13,618 bases of DNA from FEN-1250 sp038237245. Its GTDB lineage: Bacteria; Gemmatimonadota; Gemmatimonadetes; Gemmatimonadales; Gemmatimonadaceae. Both the position numbers and the translations under genes were made by a program. Position 1 is the first letter of the stretch. Each line of letters begins with the position of its first letter. This document shows positions 1 to 6,637 of the stretch, piece after piece. Below the pieces are notes generated by a model. It saw only the letters and a list, made by a program, of their open reading frames with translations, searched no databases and was not told where the DNA came from. The stretch lies in the NCBI GenBank assembly GCA_038237245.1, contig JBBRYY010000081.1, positions 1-13,618 on the forward strand, given 5' to 3'.

Positions 1-1
1 C

Positions 2-286
2 ATCCCCGCCCCTGCGGCGGCGACCTCGCGCGCCGACCTCCACTCCGACTACGACATCGAGGCGGAGCTCTCGGATGCGATCGCCGAGGACCTCGAAGCG
101 CGCAGCTTTGCGCGCAACAGGAAGCCGCGCAAGCCGATCGGTACGGTGAAGCTTGGCAACGAGACCGTCGTCGTGTGCGACGACGGCTCCACGTGGCGCA
201 AGAGCGAGCGCGGATGGCGGCAGGTCACACCGCTGCCAGGCACGCCGGTACTCTCACGCGAGCCAAGGATCGAGCGCGCTGGGTAG
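2..286 (+). CDS. C-terminal fragment of an unrecognised protein (5' end outside window)
   Basis: The frame beginning at base 2 is open from the window edge to a TAG at 284-286 and gives 94 residues. Its third codon positions are strongly G/C, like the confirmed genes here, and no start is needed because the gene enters from the left. The visible part begins with an Ala/Pro-rich stretch, then an acidic helix-like segment (DIEAELSDAIAEDLEAR), a basic patch (RNRKPRKP) and a short beta-like tail (GTVKLGNETVVVCDDGSTW, then RKSERGWRQV). The tail looks like a small two- or three-strand domain with one Cys. I do not recognise the family and assign no function. The antisense reading at 49-243 is a shadow. 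The gene ends 27 bases before the convergent mscL stop. Confidence 0.6.
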   Translation: MPAPAAATSRADLHSDYDIEAELSDAIAEDLEARSFARNRKPRKPIGTVKLGNETVVVCDDGSTWRKSERGWRQVTPLPGTPVLSREPRIERAG

Positions 287-313
287 CTCGCCCGCTCGCC
301 ATTCGCTCGCTCG

Positions 314-772
314 CTAGGCGGCCGCTGCGCCCGCGAGCTGGGAGGTACAGTTCGGACAGCGCGTCGCCGGGATCGGAATCTCCATCGCGCAGTACGGACA
401 CTTCTTCGTTGCCGGCGGCGGCACTGGCGCGTGCACGAGCTTGCTCACAGCGCGCACGATGAGAAACGCGCAGAAGCCGATGATGAGGAAGGACACGACA
501 TTGTTGACGAAGACGCCATAGTTGAGCGTCGTCGCGCCTGCAGCCTTCGCCGCGGCAACCGACACGTACGGACCTGCTGCCGTCGCACCGTCCTTCAGTA
601 CCACGAACTTGTTCGAAAAGTCCATGCCGCCCGTCGCGAGGCCGATCGGCGGCATGATCACATCGTCGACGAGCGACTTCACCACAGCACCGAACGCGAT
701 ACCGATGATCACTCCGACGGCGAGATCGATCACGTTGCCGCGCATGATGAACGCCTTGAAATCCTTGACCAT
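314..772 (-). CDS. mscL: Large-conductance mechanosensitive channel MscL with C-terminal zinc ribbon
   Basis: MscL is a homopentameric inner-membrane pore that opens under membrane tension and releases solutes during hypo-osmotic shock. The 152-residue product starts MVKDFKAFIMRGNVIDLAVG, the typical MscL N-terminal helix and start of TM1 (about 14-44), with the pore-lining VIIGIAFGAVVKSLVDDVIMP stretch. A periplasmic loop (about 50-80) follows, then TM2 (about 86-110, VNNVVSFLIIGFCAFLIVRA). After a Pro-rich linker (PVPPPATKK) the usual cytoplasmic helical bundle is replaced by CPYC-(10)-CPNC (Cys125, 128, 139, 142), a zinc-ribbon pattern. ATG at 772 is preferred over the in-frame GTG at 778: AGGAG at 782-786 lies 9 bases from the ATG but only 3 from the GTG. 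The gene is divergent from the S8 protease gene. Family certain; zinc binding inferred. Confidence 0.96.
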   Translation of the reverse strand: MVKDFKAFIMRGNVIDLAVGVIIGIAFGAVVKSLVDDVIMPPIGLATGGMDFSNKFVVLKDGATAAGPYVSVAAAKAAGATTLNYGVFVNNVVSFLIIGFCAFLIVRAVSKLVHAPVPPPATKKCPYCAMEIPIPATRCPNCTSQLAGAAAA

Positions 773-781
773 GTGCACGGT

Positions 782-786
782 CTCCT
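782..786 (-). promoter_or_regulatory. mscL ribosome binding site that decides the start
   Basis: AGGAG on the minus strand lies 9 bases before the ATG at 772 and 3 bases before the upstream GTG at 778. The spacing favours the ATG, which yields the conserved MVKDF N-terminus. Confidence 0.65.
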
Positions 787-843
787 AGTAAGAGTCGAGC
801 GCCTGCTGAGCCGCGAGCATCGAAAGGCTGAGCACAATGTACG

Positions 844-859
844 GCGATTCGAGAATCGC
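844..859. promoter_or_regulatory. Inverted repeat between divergent mscL and protease genes (possible operator)
   Basis: GCGATTC-GA-GAATCGC is a perfect 7+7 inverted repeat with a 2-base centre. It sits in the divergent spacer, 72 bases upstream of the mscL ATG and 57 bases before the putative -35 of the protease gene. Near-symmetric elements of this size are typical of sites for dimeric regulators. No second copy was seen by eye elsewhere in the window, and chance occurrence cannot be excluded. Confidence 0.25.
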
Positions 860-915
860 GCGAGCGATGGCGAGCTAAGCTGTGGGCATTTTACAGGATG
901 CGTACGGGCCGCTAC

Positions 916-945
916 TTGACGAGAGCGGCAATGTTGGGGCATTAC
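916..945 (+). promoter_or_regulatory. Putative sigma70-type promoter of the S8 protease gene
   Basis: TTGACG (916-921, 5/6 match to the -35 consensus) is separated by 18 bases from CATTAC (940-945, a weak -10). Transcription would start near 952, about 24 bases before the ATG at 976. This agrees with 976, not 898, being the true translation start. The -10 is poor, so this is tentative. Confidence 0.3.
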
Positions 946-975
946 ACCAGTCCGATTCCTCAACCGAGGTGCTCA

Positions 976-2424
976 ATGTTCTCCGCCCATCGTACGCGCG
1001 CACTCGCCACGCTTGCCGCCGCGTCGATACTCGCCATCGTCGCCTGCTCCGAGCAGGCACCGCTCGCACCACGCACGGACGCCAGCGTCGCCAGCGCCGC
1101 CTCGCAGTCCGCGCTCTCGAAGGTCGGCGCGGGGCGTCGGCTCATCGCGCTTAAGGACGGCCGTCCCGCCGCCGCCGTCATCGCGCGCATCCGCGCGCTC
1201 GGCGGAACGGTTTCGCGCTCGCATGAGGGCGCGGGACTCGTCGTCGCCAGCGGGCTCACGGACGCTGCGGCCGCATCGCTCGCGACGCACGCCGACGTCT
1301 CCGACGTCCTCAAGGATCGCATGGTCCAGTGGATTGCGCCGAAGGCGATGAGGACGGGATCGGTCAAGTCCTCTGCGGCGGGAGCCATCGCCGCGAAACT
1401 CGGCCGCGCGCCGGACGATCAGAGCGGCGCGGAGTTCTTCCCCCGGTTCCAATGGAACATGCGCCAGATCCGCGCATCGAACGTCTGGTTGCTCAAGGAT
1501 GGACACGGCAAGGGCACCACGGTCTGCGATCTCGACACGGGGATCGACCCTACGCACCTCGATCTTTCCGGAAAGGTCGACGTCAACATCAGCACGTCGA
1601 TGGTCGTGACCGAGCCAGACATCGTCGACTACAACGGACACGGCACCTTCGTCTCGAGCCAGATCACGACGAACGGGCTGGGCATGGCCTCCGTCGCTCC
1701 CCAGGCGACACTGTGCCAGGTGAAGGTGCTCGACGCGACGGGATCGGGGCTGCTCTCCGATGCGATCGCTGGCGTGATATACGCTGCAGATGCGAAGGTC
1801 GACGTCGTCAACATGAGCTTCGGCGCGTACTTCACGCTCCGCGATCCCGACTTCAGACAGATCGTGCAGGACTTCCAGCGCGCAGTAAACTACGCGCACC
1901 GCAAGGGCGTCACACTCGTCGCCGCCGCGGGCAATGGTGACGATCTCGGCGTCGGCATCGACCTCGCCACGGATCAACGCAGCCTTTTCCAGCTCCCCGC
2001 GCAACTCAACAACGTGATCAGCGTCGGCGCGACCGCGCCGCACGCGCAGCAGCCCGGGACCTTCGACAACCTCGCGACGTATTCGAACTACGGCTATCCT
2101 GGCACCGACGTCTTCGCGCCGGGCGGCGACTACACCGATGGCAGCGTCATCGAGGATCTCATCATCGGCGCGTGCAGCAGCTACTCCGATCCGCAGTGCG
2201 CTGATGGCCGCACCTACTCGATCGGCGCGGGAACGAGCTTCGCGGCTCCGCTCGTTGCGGGCGAAGCGGCAGTGATCGAGTCGGATACGCCGGGCCACAA
2301 GGCGGATCTGGACGCGTGTATCATTCGCAGCGCGGACAAGCTCAGCCGCCGCGTTCCCGATCGCGTCTACGGCTTCGGACGCATCGACGTGCTCGGCGGC
2401 ATCCACTGCAGAAGAATCGACTAG
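976..2424 (+). CDS. S8 family (subtilisin-like) serine peptidase, predicted lipoprotein
   Basis: This is a secreted subtilase of 482 residues. Residues 1-24 form a lipoprotein signal (hydrophobic LATLAAASILAIVAC, lipid-modified Cys24). An inhibitor-I9-like propeptide follows (about 53-120, starting RRLIALKDGRPAAAVIARIR), which normally chaperones folding and is cleaved off. The catalytic triad is complete: Asp187 (DLDTGID), His222 (NGHGTFVSS) and Ser421 (GTSFAAPLVAGEAA). The oxyanion-hole Asn is Asn320 (AAAGNGD). ATG 976 is chosen because GAGGT (966-970) lies 5 bases upstream and the signal peptide starts there; opening at 898 would add 26 unlikely residues. The gene stands alone, with a promoter candidate upstream and a strong hairpin 11 bases after the stop. 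Lipidation suggests membrane anchoring, and Cys residues in the mature part could form disulfides. The substrate is unknown. Family assignment is very secure. Confidence 0.95.
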   Translation: MFSAHRTRALATLAAASILAIVACSEQAPLAPRTDASVASAASQSALSKVGAGRRLIALKDGRPAAAVIARIRALGGTVSRSHEGAGLVVASGLTDAAAASLATHADVSDVLKDRMVQWIAPKAMRTGSVKSSAAGAIAAKLGRAPDDQSGAEFFPRFQWNMRQIRASNVWLLKDGHGKGTTVCDLDTGIDPTHLDLSGKVDVNISTSMVVTEPDIVDYNGHGTFVSSQITTNGLGMASVAPQATLCQVKVLDATGSGLLSDAIAGVIYAADAKVDVVNMSFGAYFTLRDPDFRQIVQDFQRAVNYAHRKGVTLVAAAGNGDDLGVGIDLATDQRSLFQLPAQLNNVISVGATAPHAQQPGTFDNLATYSNYGYPGTDVFAPGGDYTDGSVIEDLIIGACSSYSDPQCADGRTYSIGAGTSFAAPLVAGEAAVIESDTPGHKADLDACIIRSADKLSRRVPDRVYGFGRIDVLGGIHCRRID

Positions 2425-2434
2425 CGAATAGGGG

Positions 2435-2465
2435 GCCGCGGGCGAGCGACGAGCTCGTCCGCGGC
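2435..2465 (+). terminator. GC-rich hairpin after the S8 protease gene, no U-tract
   Basis: The two 12-base arms 2435-2446 and 2454-2465 pair fully (11 Watson-Crick plus one G-U) around a 7-base loop, beginning 11 bases after the stop. No T-run follows, so it may act as a weak intrinsic terminator, a Rho-coupled end or an mRNA 3'-end stabiliser. Confidence 0.5.
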
Positions 2466-2510
2466 ACTTCGCCCCGCGGTACTATCCTGCAGGGATGCGA
2501 CGCGAGGGCA

Positions 2511-2540
2511 TGGAGCGTGCACTTTGCGCTCTGATATCAT
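2511..2540 (+). promoter_or_regulatory. Putative extended -10 promoter of the PA2169-family gene
   Basis: TGATATCAT (2532-2540) is an extended -10: a TG one base upstream of TATCAT, which matches TATAAT at 5/6. The -35 region TGGAGC (2511-2516) is poor, as expected for an extended -10 promoter. The start point would be near 2547, giving a 5' UTR of about 38 bases. This supports independent transcription of the downstream gene, possibly under stress control. Confidence 0.45.
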
Positions 2541-2584
2541 CGCTGCATCGTGCGCGCTGACCCAACAGGCCCAGGAGTAGCCCC

Positions 2585-3100
2585 ATGTCATTGAAGAACG
2601 CGGAGGTCGTGTCGATCCTCAACGAGTTGATCGAGACCTGTGAGAATGGACTGCAGGGATTCAAAACCGCGAGTGAAGCGGTCGAGAATCCGACGGCGAA
2701 GGCGCTGTTCGCCTCTCGCCTTCCGAACATCCAGCGAGGCGAGTCCGAGCTGCGGGCCGAAGTTCGCCGACTCGGAGGCGATCCGGACACGCGCGGCACG
2801 ATCGCGGGCGCCGTCCATCGCGCCTGGATCGATCTCAAGTCCGCCGTCACCGGGAAGGACCAGGAGGCAATCGTGATGGAGTGCGAGCGCGGCGAGGAGC
2901 ACGCGGCGCACGTCTACGAAGACGCCCTTCAGAAGGATTTGCCGCTCGATACGCGCGCGATGGTCGAGCGCCAGTATCGCGGCGTGGTGGAGAACCTCAA
3001 TCGCGTGCGCGCGCTGAGCAAGGATCCGTCCTCGGCGAGCATCGACGGCGTTGCAGTGCCGGCGCGCAAGCCGGAGAGCGAGACCCGCCCCTCCGCCTAG
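2585..3100 (+). CDS. PA2169 family four-helix-bundle protein (DUF2383)
   Basis: The 171-residue, soluble, mostly helical protein has no signal peptide. Residues about 5-115 match the DUF2383/PA2169 pattern as I know it: an N-terminal helix VVSILNELIETCENGLQGF, a second helix AKALFASRLPNIQRGESELRAEV, the turn RRLGGDPDTRGTIAGAVHRA, and the GEEHAAHVYEDAL helix. The acidic/His helix positions (E, EE, H) recall ferritin-like di-iron bundles, and the family is usually placed among stress-associated ferritin-like proteins of unknown activity. The tail after about 150 is low-complexity. ATG 2585 has AGGAG at 2573-2577 with 7-base spacing. The gene is monocistronic, with an extended -10 promoter before it and a perfect 13-bp hairpin after it. 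Family assignment is good; biochemical role unknown. Confidence 0.88.
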   Translation: MSLKNAEVVSILNELIETCENGLQGFKTASEAVENPTAKALFASRLPNIQRGESELRAEVRRLGGDPDTRGTIAGAVHRAWIDLKSAVTGKDQEAIVMECERGEEHAAHVYEDALQKDLPLDTRAMVERQYRGVVENLNRVRALSKDPSSASIDGVAVPARKPESETRPSA

Positions 3101-3124
3101 CGTCTGCAAGGCTAGGTCAGGTAC

Positions 3125-3160
3125 GTGCCCGCGCCGCGATTTCCTTTGCGGCGCGGGCAC
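3125..3160 (+). terminator. Perfect 13-bp hairpin after the PA2169-family gene
   Basis: GTGCCCGCGCCGC (3125-3137) and GCGGCGCGGGCAC (3148-3160) are exact reverse complements around a 10-base pyrimidine-rich loop, starting 24 bases after the stop. The stem is very stable, but no T-run follows. It is probably the transcript end of the PA2169-family gene, separating it from the propeller-protein gene. Confidence 0.55.
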
Positions 3161-3174
3161 TCTCGCATCCGCTC

Positions 3175-3203
3175 TTGCCGCACGCCGAATCGGGCGCTAT
3201 CTC
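3175..3203 (+). promoter_or_regulatory. Possible promoter of the propeller-protein gene
   Basis: TTGCCG (3175-3180, 4/6 to the -35) and TATCTC (3198-3203, 3/6 to the -10) are spaced by exactly 17 bases, just after the upstream hairpin. Matches are modest, but position and spacing fit. Confidence 0.25.
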
Positions 3204-3245
3204 GGTAGGTCCCCCGCAGAGATTTCTCCAGTCATCGAGGTCCCG

Positions 3246-6200
3246 TTGTCGCTTCGTCCCCCGAGTCGTCACCCGCGCGCCGTGACGCACCTCCGCGCCC
3301 GCGCCGCACTTCTCTTCTTGTTCGCCGCCGGCGCTCTTCAAGCGCAGAAAATTTCCTACCCTGGCTCGATCACGGAGGACACCGTCGCCTGGCATGGGCT
3401 GAAGTGGCGTGACATCGGAATCTTTCGAGGCGGCAGAAGTATTGCCGTCGCGGGATCGGCCAAGCGCCCCTTCGAGTACTGGATGGGCACGACAGGGGGC
3501 GGCGTCTTCAAGACCATCGACGGCGGCAACAGCTGGTCGCCGGCGAGCGACGGCTACTTCGGCGGCACCATCGGCTCGATCGCGGTGAGCGGATCCAACC
3601 CGGACATTGTCTACGTCGGCACGGGCGAGCATGCGATTCGCGGCAACGTCGCGCACGGTGACGGAATGTTCAAGACGACGAACGCCGGCAAAACGTGGAG
3701 CTACGCGGGGCTCTCGACGACGGAGCAGATCTCGCGCGTGCGAGTGCATCCGACGAATCCCGACATCGTGTGGATCGCGGCCTTCGGTCACGTCTATGGC
3801 CCGAACCCCGACCGCGGGATCTTTAAGACCACCGATGGCGGAAAGAGCTGGCGCAAAGTCCTCTTTCGCAACGATTCGACGGGCGCCGCCGACCTCGCGC
3901 TCGATCCCACGAACCCCGATGTACTGTACGCCACCTTCTGGCAGGCGTACCGCACGCCCTGGTCGCTGTCGTCCGGCGGAGCGGGCTCGAGCATCTACAA
4001 GAGCACTGATGGCGGCGAGCACTGGAAGGAGATCACCCGCAACAAGGGATTGCCTCCCGGCCTGCTGGGCCGCATCGGCGTCGAGGTCTCGCCGTCGAAG
4101 CCGTCGCTCCTGTGGGCGCTGATCGAAGCGGATTCGGGTGGGCTCTACAAGTCGGACGATGCGGGTGACAGTTGGCGCTTCATCAACGGGGACAATCGAA
4201 TTCGTGAGCGCGCATGGTACTACACGCGCATCATGGCGGATCCCGTCGACACGAATCTCATCTACGCGCCGAACGTGTCGCTGATGAAGAGCACGGATGG
4301 CGGTCTGCATTTCGCGAAGCTCAACGAACCGCACGGCGACGACCACGATCTCTGGATCGCACCGAACGACGGCACGCGCATGATTCAGTCGAGCGACGGC
4401 GGCGCGAGCGTCACGTATACGCGCGGCACGACGTGGACGGATCAGGATTTTTCCACGGCGCAGTTCTATCACGTCACCACCACAAATCACTTTCCGTATC
4501 GCGTGTGCGGCGCGCAACAGGACAACTCCGGCGTCTGCGGGCCGAGTCGCTTCCCCGGCGGCATTCCGCGCAGCGAGTGGTACGATGTGAGCGGAGAGTC
4601 AGGCTACATCCAGGCGCGTCCGGACGATCCCGACATCACGTACGGCGGCGACAACAGCGGCTTCATCGGCCGACTCGACCATCGCACCGGCTTCATGCGC
4701 GTCATCAACGTCTGGCCCGACAGCCCCGACGGGCATCCCGCGATCGAGGCGAAGTACCGGTTCCAGTGGACGGCGCCGATCCTCGTCTCGCCGCATGACC
4801 CGCACGTGCTCTATACGGGTGGCAACCGACTTTTTCGCACGCTCACCGAGGGACAAAGCTGGACGCCGATCTCTCCCGACCTCACCAGACACGACCCCGC
4901 GACACTCGGTATTTCCGGCGGTCCGATCACGTCGGATCAGACGACAGCAGAATATTACGGAACGATCTTCGCGCTCGCGGAATCTCCGCTGGTGAAAGGC
5001 GAGCTGTGGACCGGCTCCGACGACGGACAGCTGCATCTCTCGCGCGATGCCGGCGTCACCTGGAGCGACATCACGCCAAAGCAGTTCGGCGATTTCACGC
5101 GCGTCTCGAGCATCGAGCCGAGTCACTTCGCGCGCGGCACCGCGTACGTCGCGGTGAACCGGTATCAACTCGAGGACATGACGCCGTACATCTGGAAGAC
5201 GACGAACTTCGGCAAGAGCTGGACGCGCATCGATGGGGGCATCCCTGCGACAGAGTTTCTTCGTGTCGTGCGCGAGGACCCGGTGAAGAAGGGATTGCTG
5301 TACGCCGGAACGGAGCGCGGCGTGTGGGTGAGCTTCGACGATGGCGGCACGTGGAAGTCGCTGCGACGGAATCTCCCGATCGTGCCGGTGCACGACCTCG
5401 CGATCAAGGACAACGATCTCATCGCGGCGACGCATGGCCGCGGCTTCTGGATTCTCGACGACATCTCACCGCTTCGGCAGATGAGCGACGCGAGCTCCGG
5501 AGTGCACACGAAGCTCTACAAGCCGAAGGACACGTGGCGTGTGCTCTGGGGAAATCCGCAGCCGCCGGATCCGACGCGCCCGGTCGGGATGAATCCGCCG
5601 GACGGCGCGCTGATCTACTACTCGATCGCCGAGCCGCACCAGCTCGTGACGATCGACATCCTCGACGCGCGCCACAAGCTCATCAAGTCGTTCTCGAGCG
5701 TGCAGGACTCGATCGCGCGCGTCGATAGTGTGCACGGTGACAGCGTCCATCACGCGACCGTGGACAGCACGAGGCGCGCTCTCAACGACTCGCTCGTGCA
5801 CGCCGGAAAGCAGCCCGACACCTCAAAGATCGAATACGGCGGCGAGGAAGAGGGACTTGGCGAAGACGAGAAGCCGTGGCCGCAGCGCGTTCCCCCCGCG
5901 CCGCGTGCTCCCGACAAGCCGGGGCTCAACCGCTTCGCGTGGAATCTCCGCTATCCCGACGTCGCGGGCTTCGCGGGAATGATGGACATCATTTCCGATG
6001 GACCCATCGCGCCTGCGGGACGCTACTGGGCGCGCGTGCACGTGGGACCGTGGGTGGACTCCGCGAGCTTCGTGTTGAAGGAAGATCCGCGAGTGAAGGC
6101 GACACCCGCGGAGCTCGTCGCTCAATTCACGTTTCTCCAACAGATTCGCGACACGGTGACCGCCGGGACGAGGGCGGTGATCACGATCCGCAACGTGCGC

Positions 6201-6617
6201 GCGCAGCTCGACGACCGGCTCGCATCAATGCGCGGAAGCGACAGCGCGGCAGTCGCCGCCGTCGCGGGCGTCCTTCGCGATTCTCTCGCGGCAGCGGAGG
6301 CGCGTCTCTACCAGGTGCGGCTGCGCGCGGATGAGGACAACCTCAATTTTCCCGCGGCGGCGGTGGAGCGGATCGCCGGGTTGACCGGCTCCGTATCGTC
6401 GACGAGCGCGCGACCCACGGATCAGGAGGTGGGGGTCTTCAGGCAGTTCGCGCCGATCCTGCAGAAGAATCTGCTCGCGTACAAGCGCGTGCTCGCGACG
6501 GAGATTCCCAAGATCAACGCGAAGCTGCAGGAGCTCGGTAAGCCCGCGATCGTGCCGCAGGCAAAGGAGCTTCGTCCCCCGAAGACGATCGCGTCGACGA
6601 GAAGCGCGCACATGTAA
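3246..6617 (+). CDS. Exported VPS10/sortilin-type Asp-box beta-propeller protein (glycosyl-hydrolase-like)
   Basis: This 1123-residue protein is predicted to be exported. Its Sec signal is RARAALLFLFAAGALQAQ, with cleavage likely after the AlaLeuGlnAla site near residue 33. From about 40 to 745 it carries repeated Asp-box/BNR motifs: VFKTIDGGNSW, MFKTTNAGKTW, IFKTTDGGKSW, IYKSTDGGEHW, LYKSDDAGDSW, LHLSRDAGVTW, IWKTTNFGKSW and VWVSFDDGGTW. Such motifs cap the blades of VPS10/sialidase-like propellers. HGRGFWILDDISPL (about 730) closes the propeller. An acidic insert (about 820-885), a beta-sandwich-like segment (NRFAWNLRYPD, about 893) and a helical tail follow. No sialidase active site is evident, so hydrolase names would be nominal; carbohydrate or peptide binding is equally likely. 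TTG 3246 has GAGGT at 3237-3241 and starts just before the signal. GTG 3282 is the alternative, without an RBS. An ATG at 3051 would overlap the upstream gene. Confidence 0.9.
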   Translation: MSLRPPSRHPRAVTHLRARAALLFLFAAGALQAQKISYPGSITEDTVAWHGLKWRDIGIFRGGRSIAVAGSAKRPFEYWMGTTGGGVFKTIDGGNSWSPASDGYFGGTIGSIAVSGSNPDIVYVGTGEHAIRGNVAHGDGMFKTTNAGKTWSYAGLSTTEQISRVRVHPTNPDIVWIAAFGHVYGPNPDRGIFKTTDGGKSWRKVLFRNDSTGAADLALDPTNPDVLYATFWQAYRTPWSLSSGGAGSSIYKSTDGGEHWKEITRNKGLPPGLLGRIGVEVSPSKPSLLWALIEADSGGLYKSDDAGDSWRFINGDNRIRERAWYYTRIMADPVDTNLIYAPNVSLMKSTDGGLHFAKLNEPHGDDHDLWIAPNDGTRMIQSSDGGASVTYTRGTTWTDQDFSTAQFYHVTTTNHFPYRVCGAQQDNSGVCGPSRFPGGIPRSEWYDVSGESGYIQARPDDPDITYGGDNSGFIGRLDHRTGFMRVINVWPDSPDGHPAIEAKYRFQWTAPILVSPHDPHVLYTGGNRLFRTLTEGQSWTPISPDLTRHDPATLGISGGPITSDQTTAEYYGTIFALAESPLVKGELWTGSDDGQLHLSRDAGVTWSDITPKQFGDFTRVSSIEPSHFARGTAYVAVNRYQLEDMTPYIWKTTNFGKSWTRIDGGIPATEFLRVVREDPVKKGLLYAGTERGVWVSFDDGGTWKSLRRNLPIVPVHDLAIKDNDLIAATHGRGFWILDDISPLRQMSDASSGVHTKLYKPKDTWRVLWGNPQPPDPTRPVGMNPPDGALIYYSIAEPHQLVTIDILDARHKLIKSFSSVQDSIARVDSVHGDSVHHATVDSTRRALNDSLVHAGKQPDTSKIEYGGEEEGLGEDEKPWPQRVPPAPRAPDKPGLNRFAWNLRYPDVAGFAGMMDIISDGPIAPAGRYWARVHVGPWVDSASFVLKEDPRVKATPAELVAQFTFLQQIRDTVTAGTRAVITIRNVRAQLDDRLASMRGSDSAAVAAVAGVLRDSLAAAEARLYQVRLRADEDNLNFPAAAVERIAGLTGSVSSTSARPTDQEVGVFRQFAPILQKNLLAYKRVLATEIPKINAKLQELGKPAIVPQAKELRPPKTIASTRSAHM

Positions 6618-6621
6618 CCGC

Positions 6622-6635
6622 GCGCGCCGGCGCGC
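6622..6635. terminator. Palindrome between convergent genes (weak bidirectional terminator candidate)
   Basis: GCGCGCCGGCGCGC is a perfect 14-base palindrome inside the 20-base gap between the propeller-protein stop (6615-6617) and the serine-hydrolase stop (6638-6640). It can fold as a 5-bp stem with a 4-base loop. There is no T-run on either strand, so termination would be weak or factor-dependent. Confidence 0.3.
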
Positions 6636-6637
6636 TG

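Noticed and set aside
287..313. Short GCTCG-type tandem repeats between the first gene and mscL
   Set aside because: Only a few imperfect 4-5 base units in high-GC sequence; too short to call a repeat element.
898..975. Upstream start for the S8 protease
   Set aside because: It adds 26 residues before the lipoprotein signal, and the likely -35/-10 lies inside this stretch. The ATG at 976 has a proper ribosome binding site.
973..2406. 477-residue minus-strand frame opposite the S8 protease gene
   Set aside because: The sense strand carries an intact catalytic triad and signal peptide. The antisense product is Arg/Asp/Val-rich low complexity, as expected for the complement of a high-GC gene.
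3051..3245. Upstream ATG extension of the propeller protein
   Set aside because: It would overlap the PA2169-family gene by 50 bases and translate through its terminator hairpin. The extra residues are Arg/Pro-rich and lie ahead of a good signal peptide.
3117..4517. 466-residue minus-strand frame opposite the propeller gene
   Set aside because: Arg/Ala/Val-rich shadow of the Asp-box repeats, with no recognisable motifs and no ribosome binding site.
3500..5400. Recurring GATGGCGG-like words, considered as a repeat array or CRISPR
   Set aside because: They encode the Asp-box DGG motifs in frame at irregular spacing. This is protein-level repetition, not a DNA repeat array.
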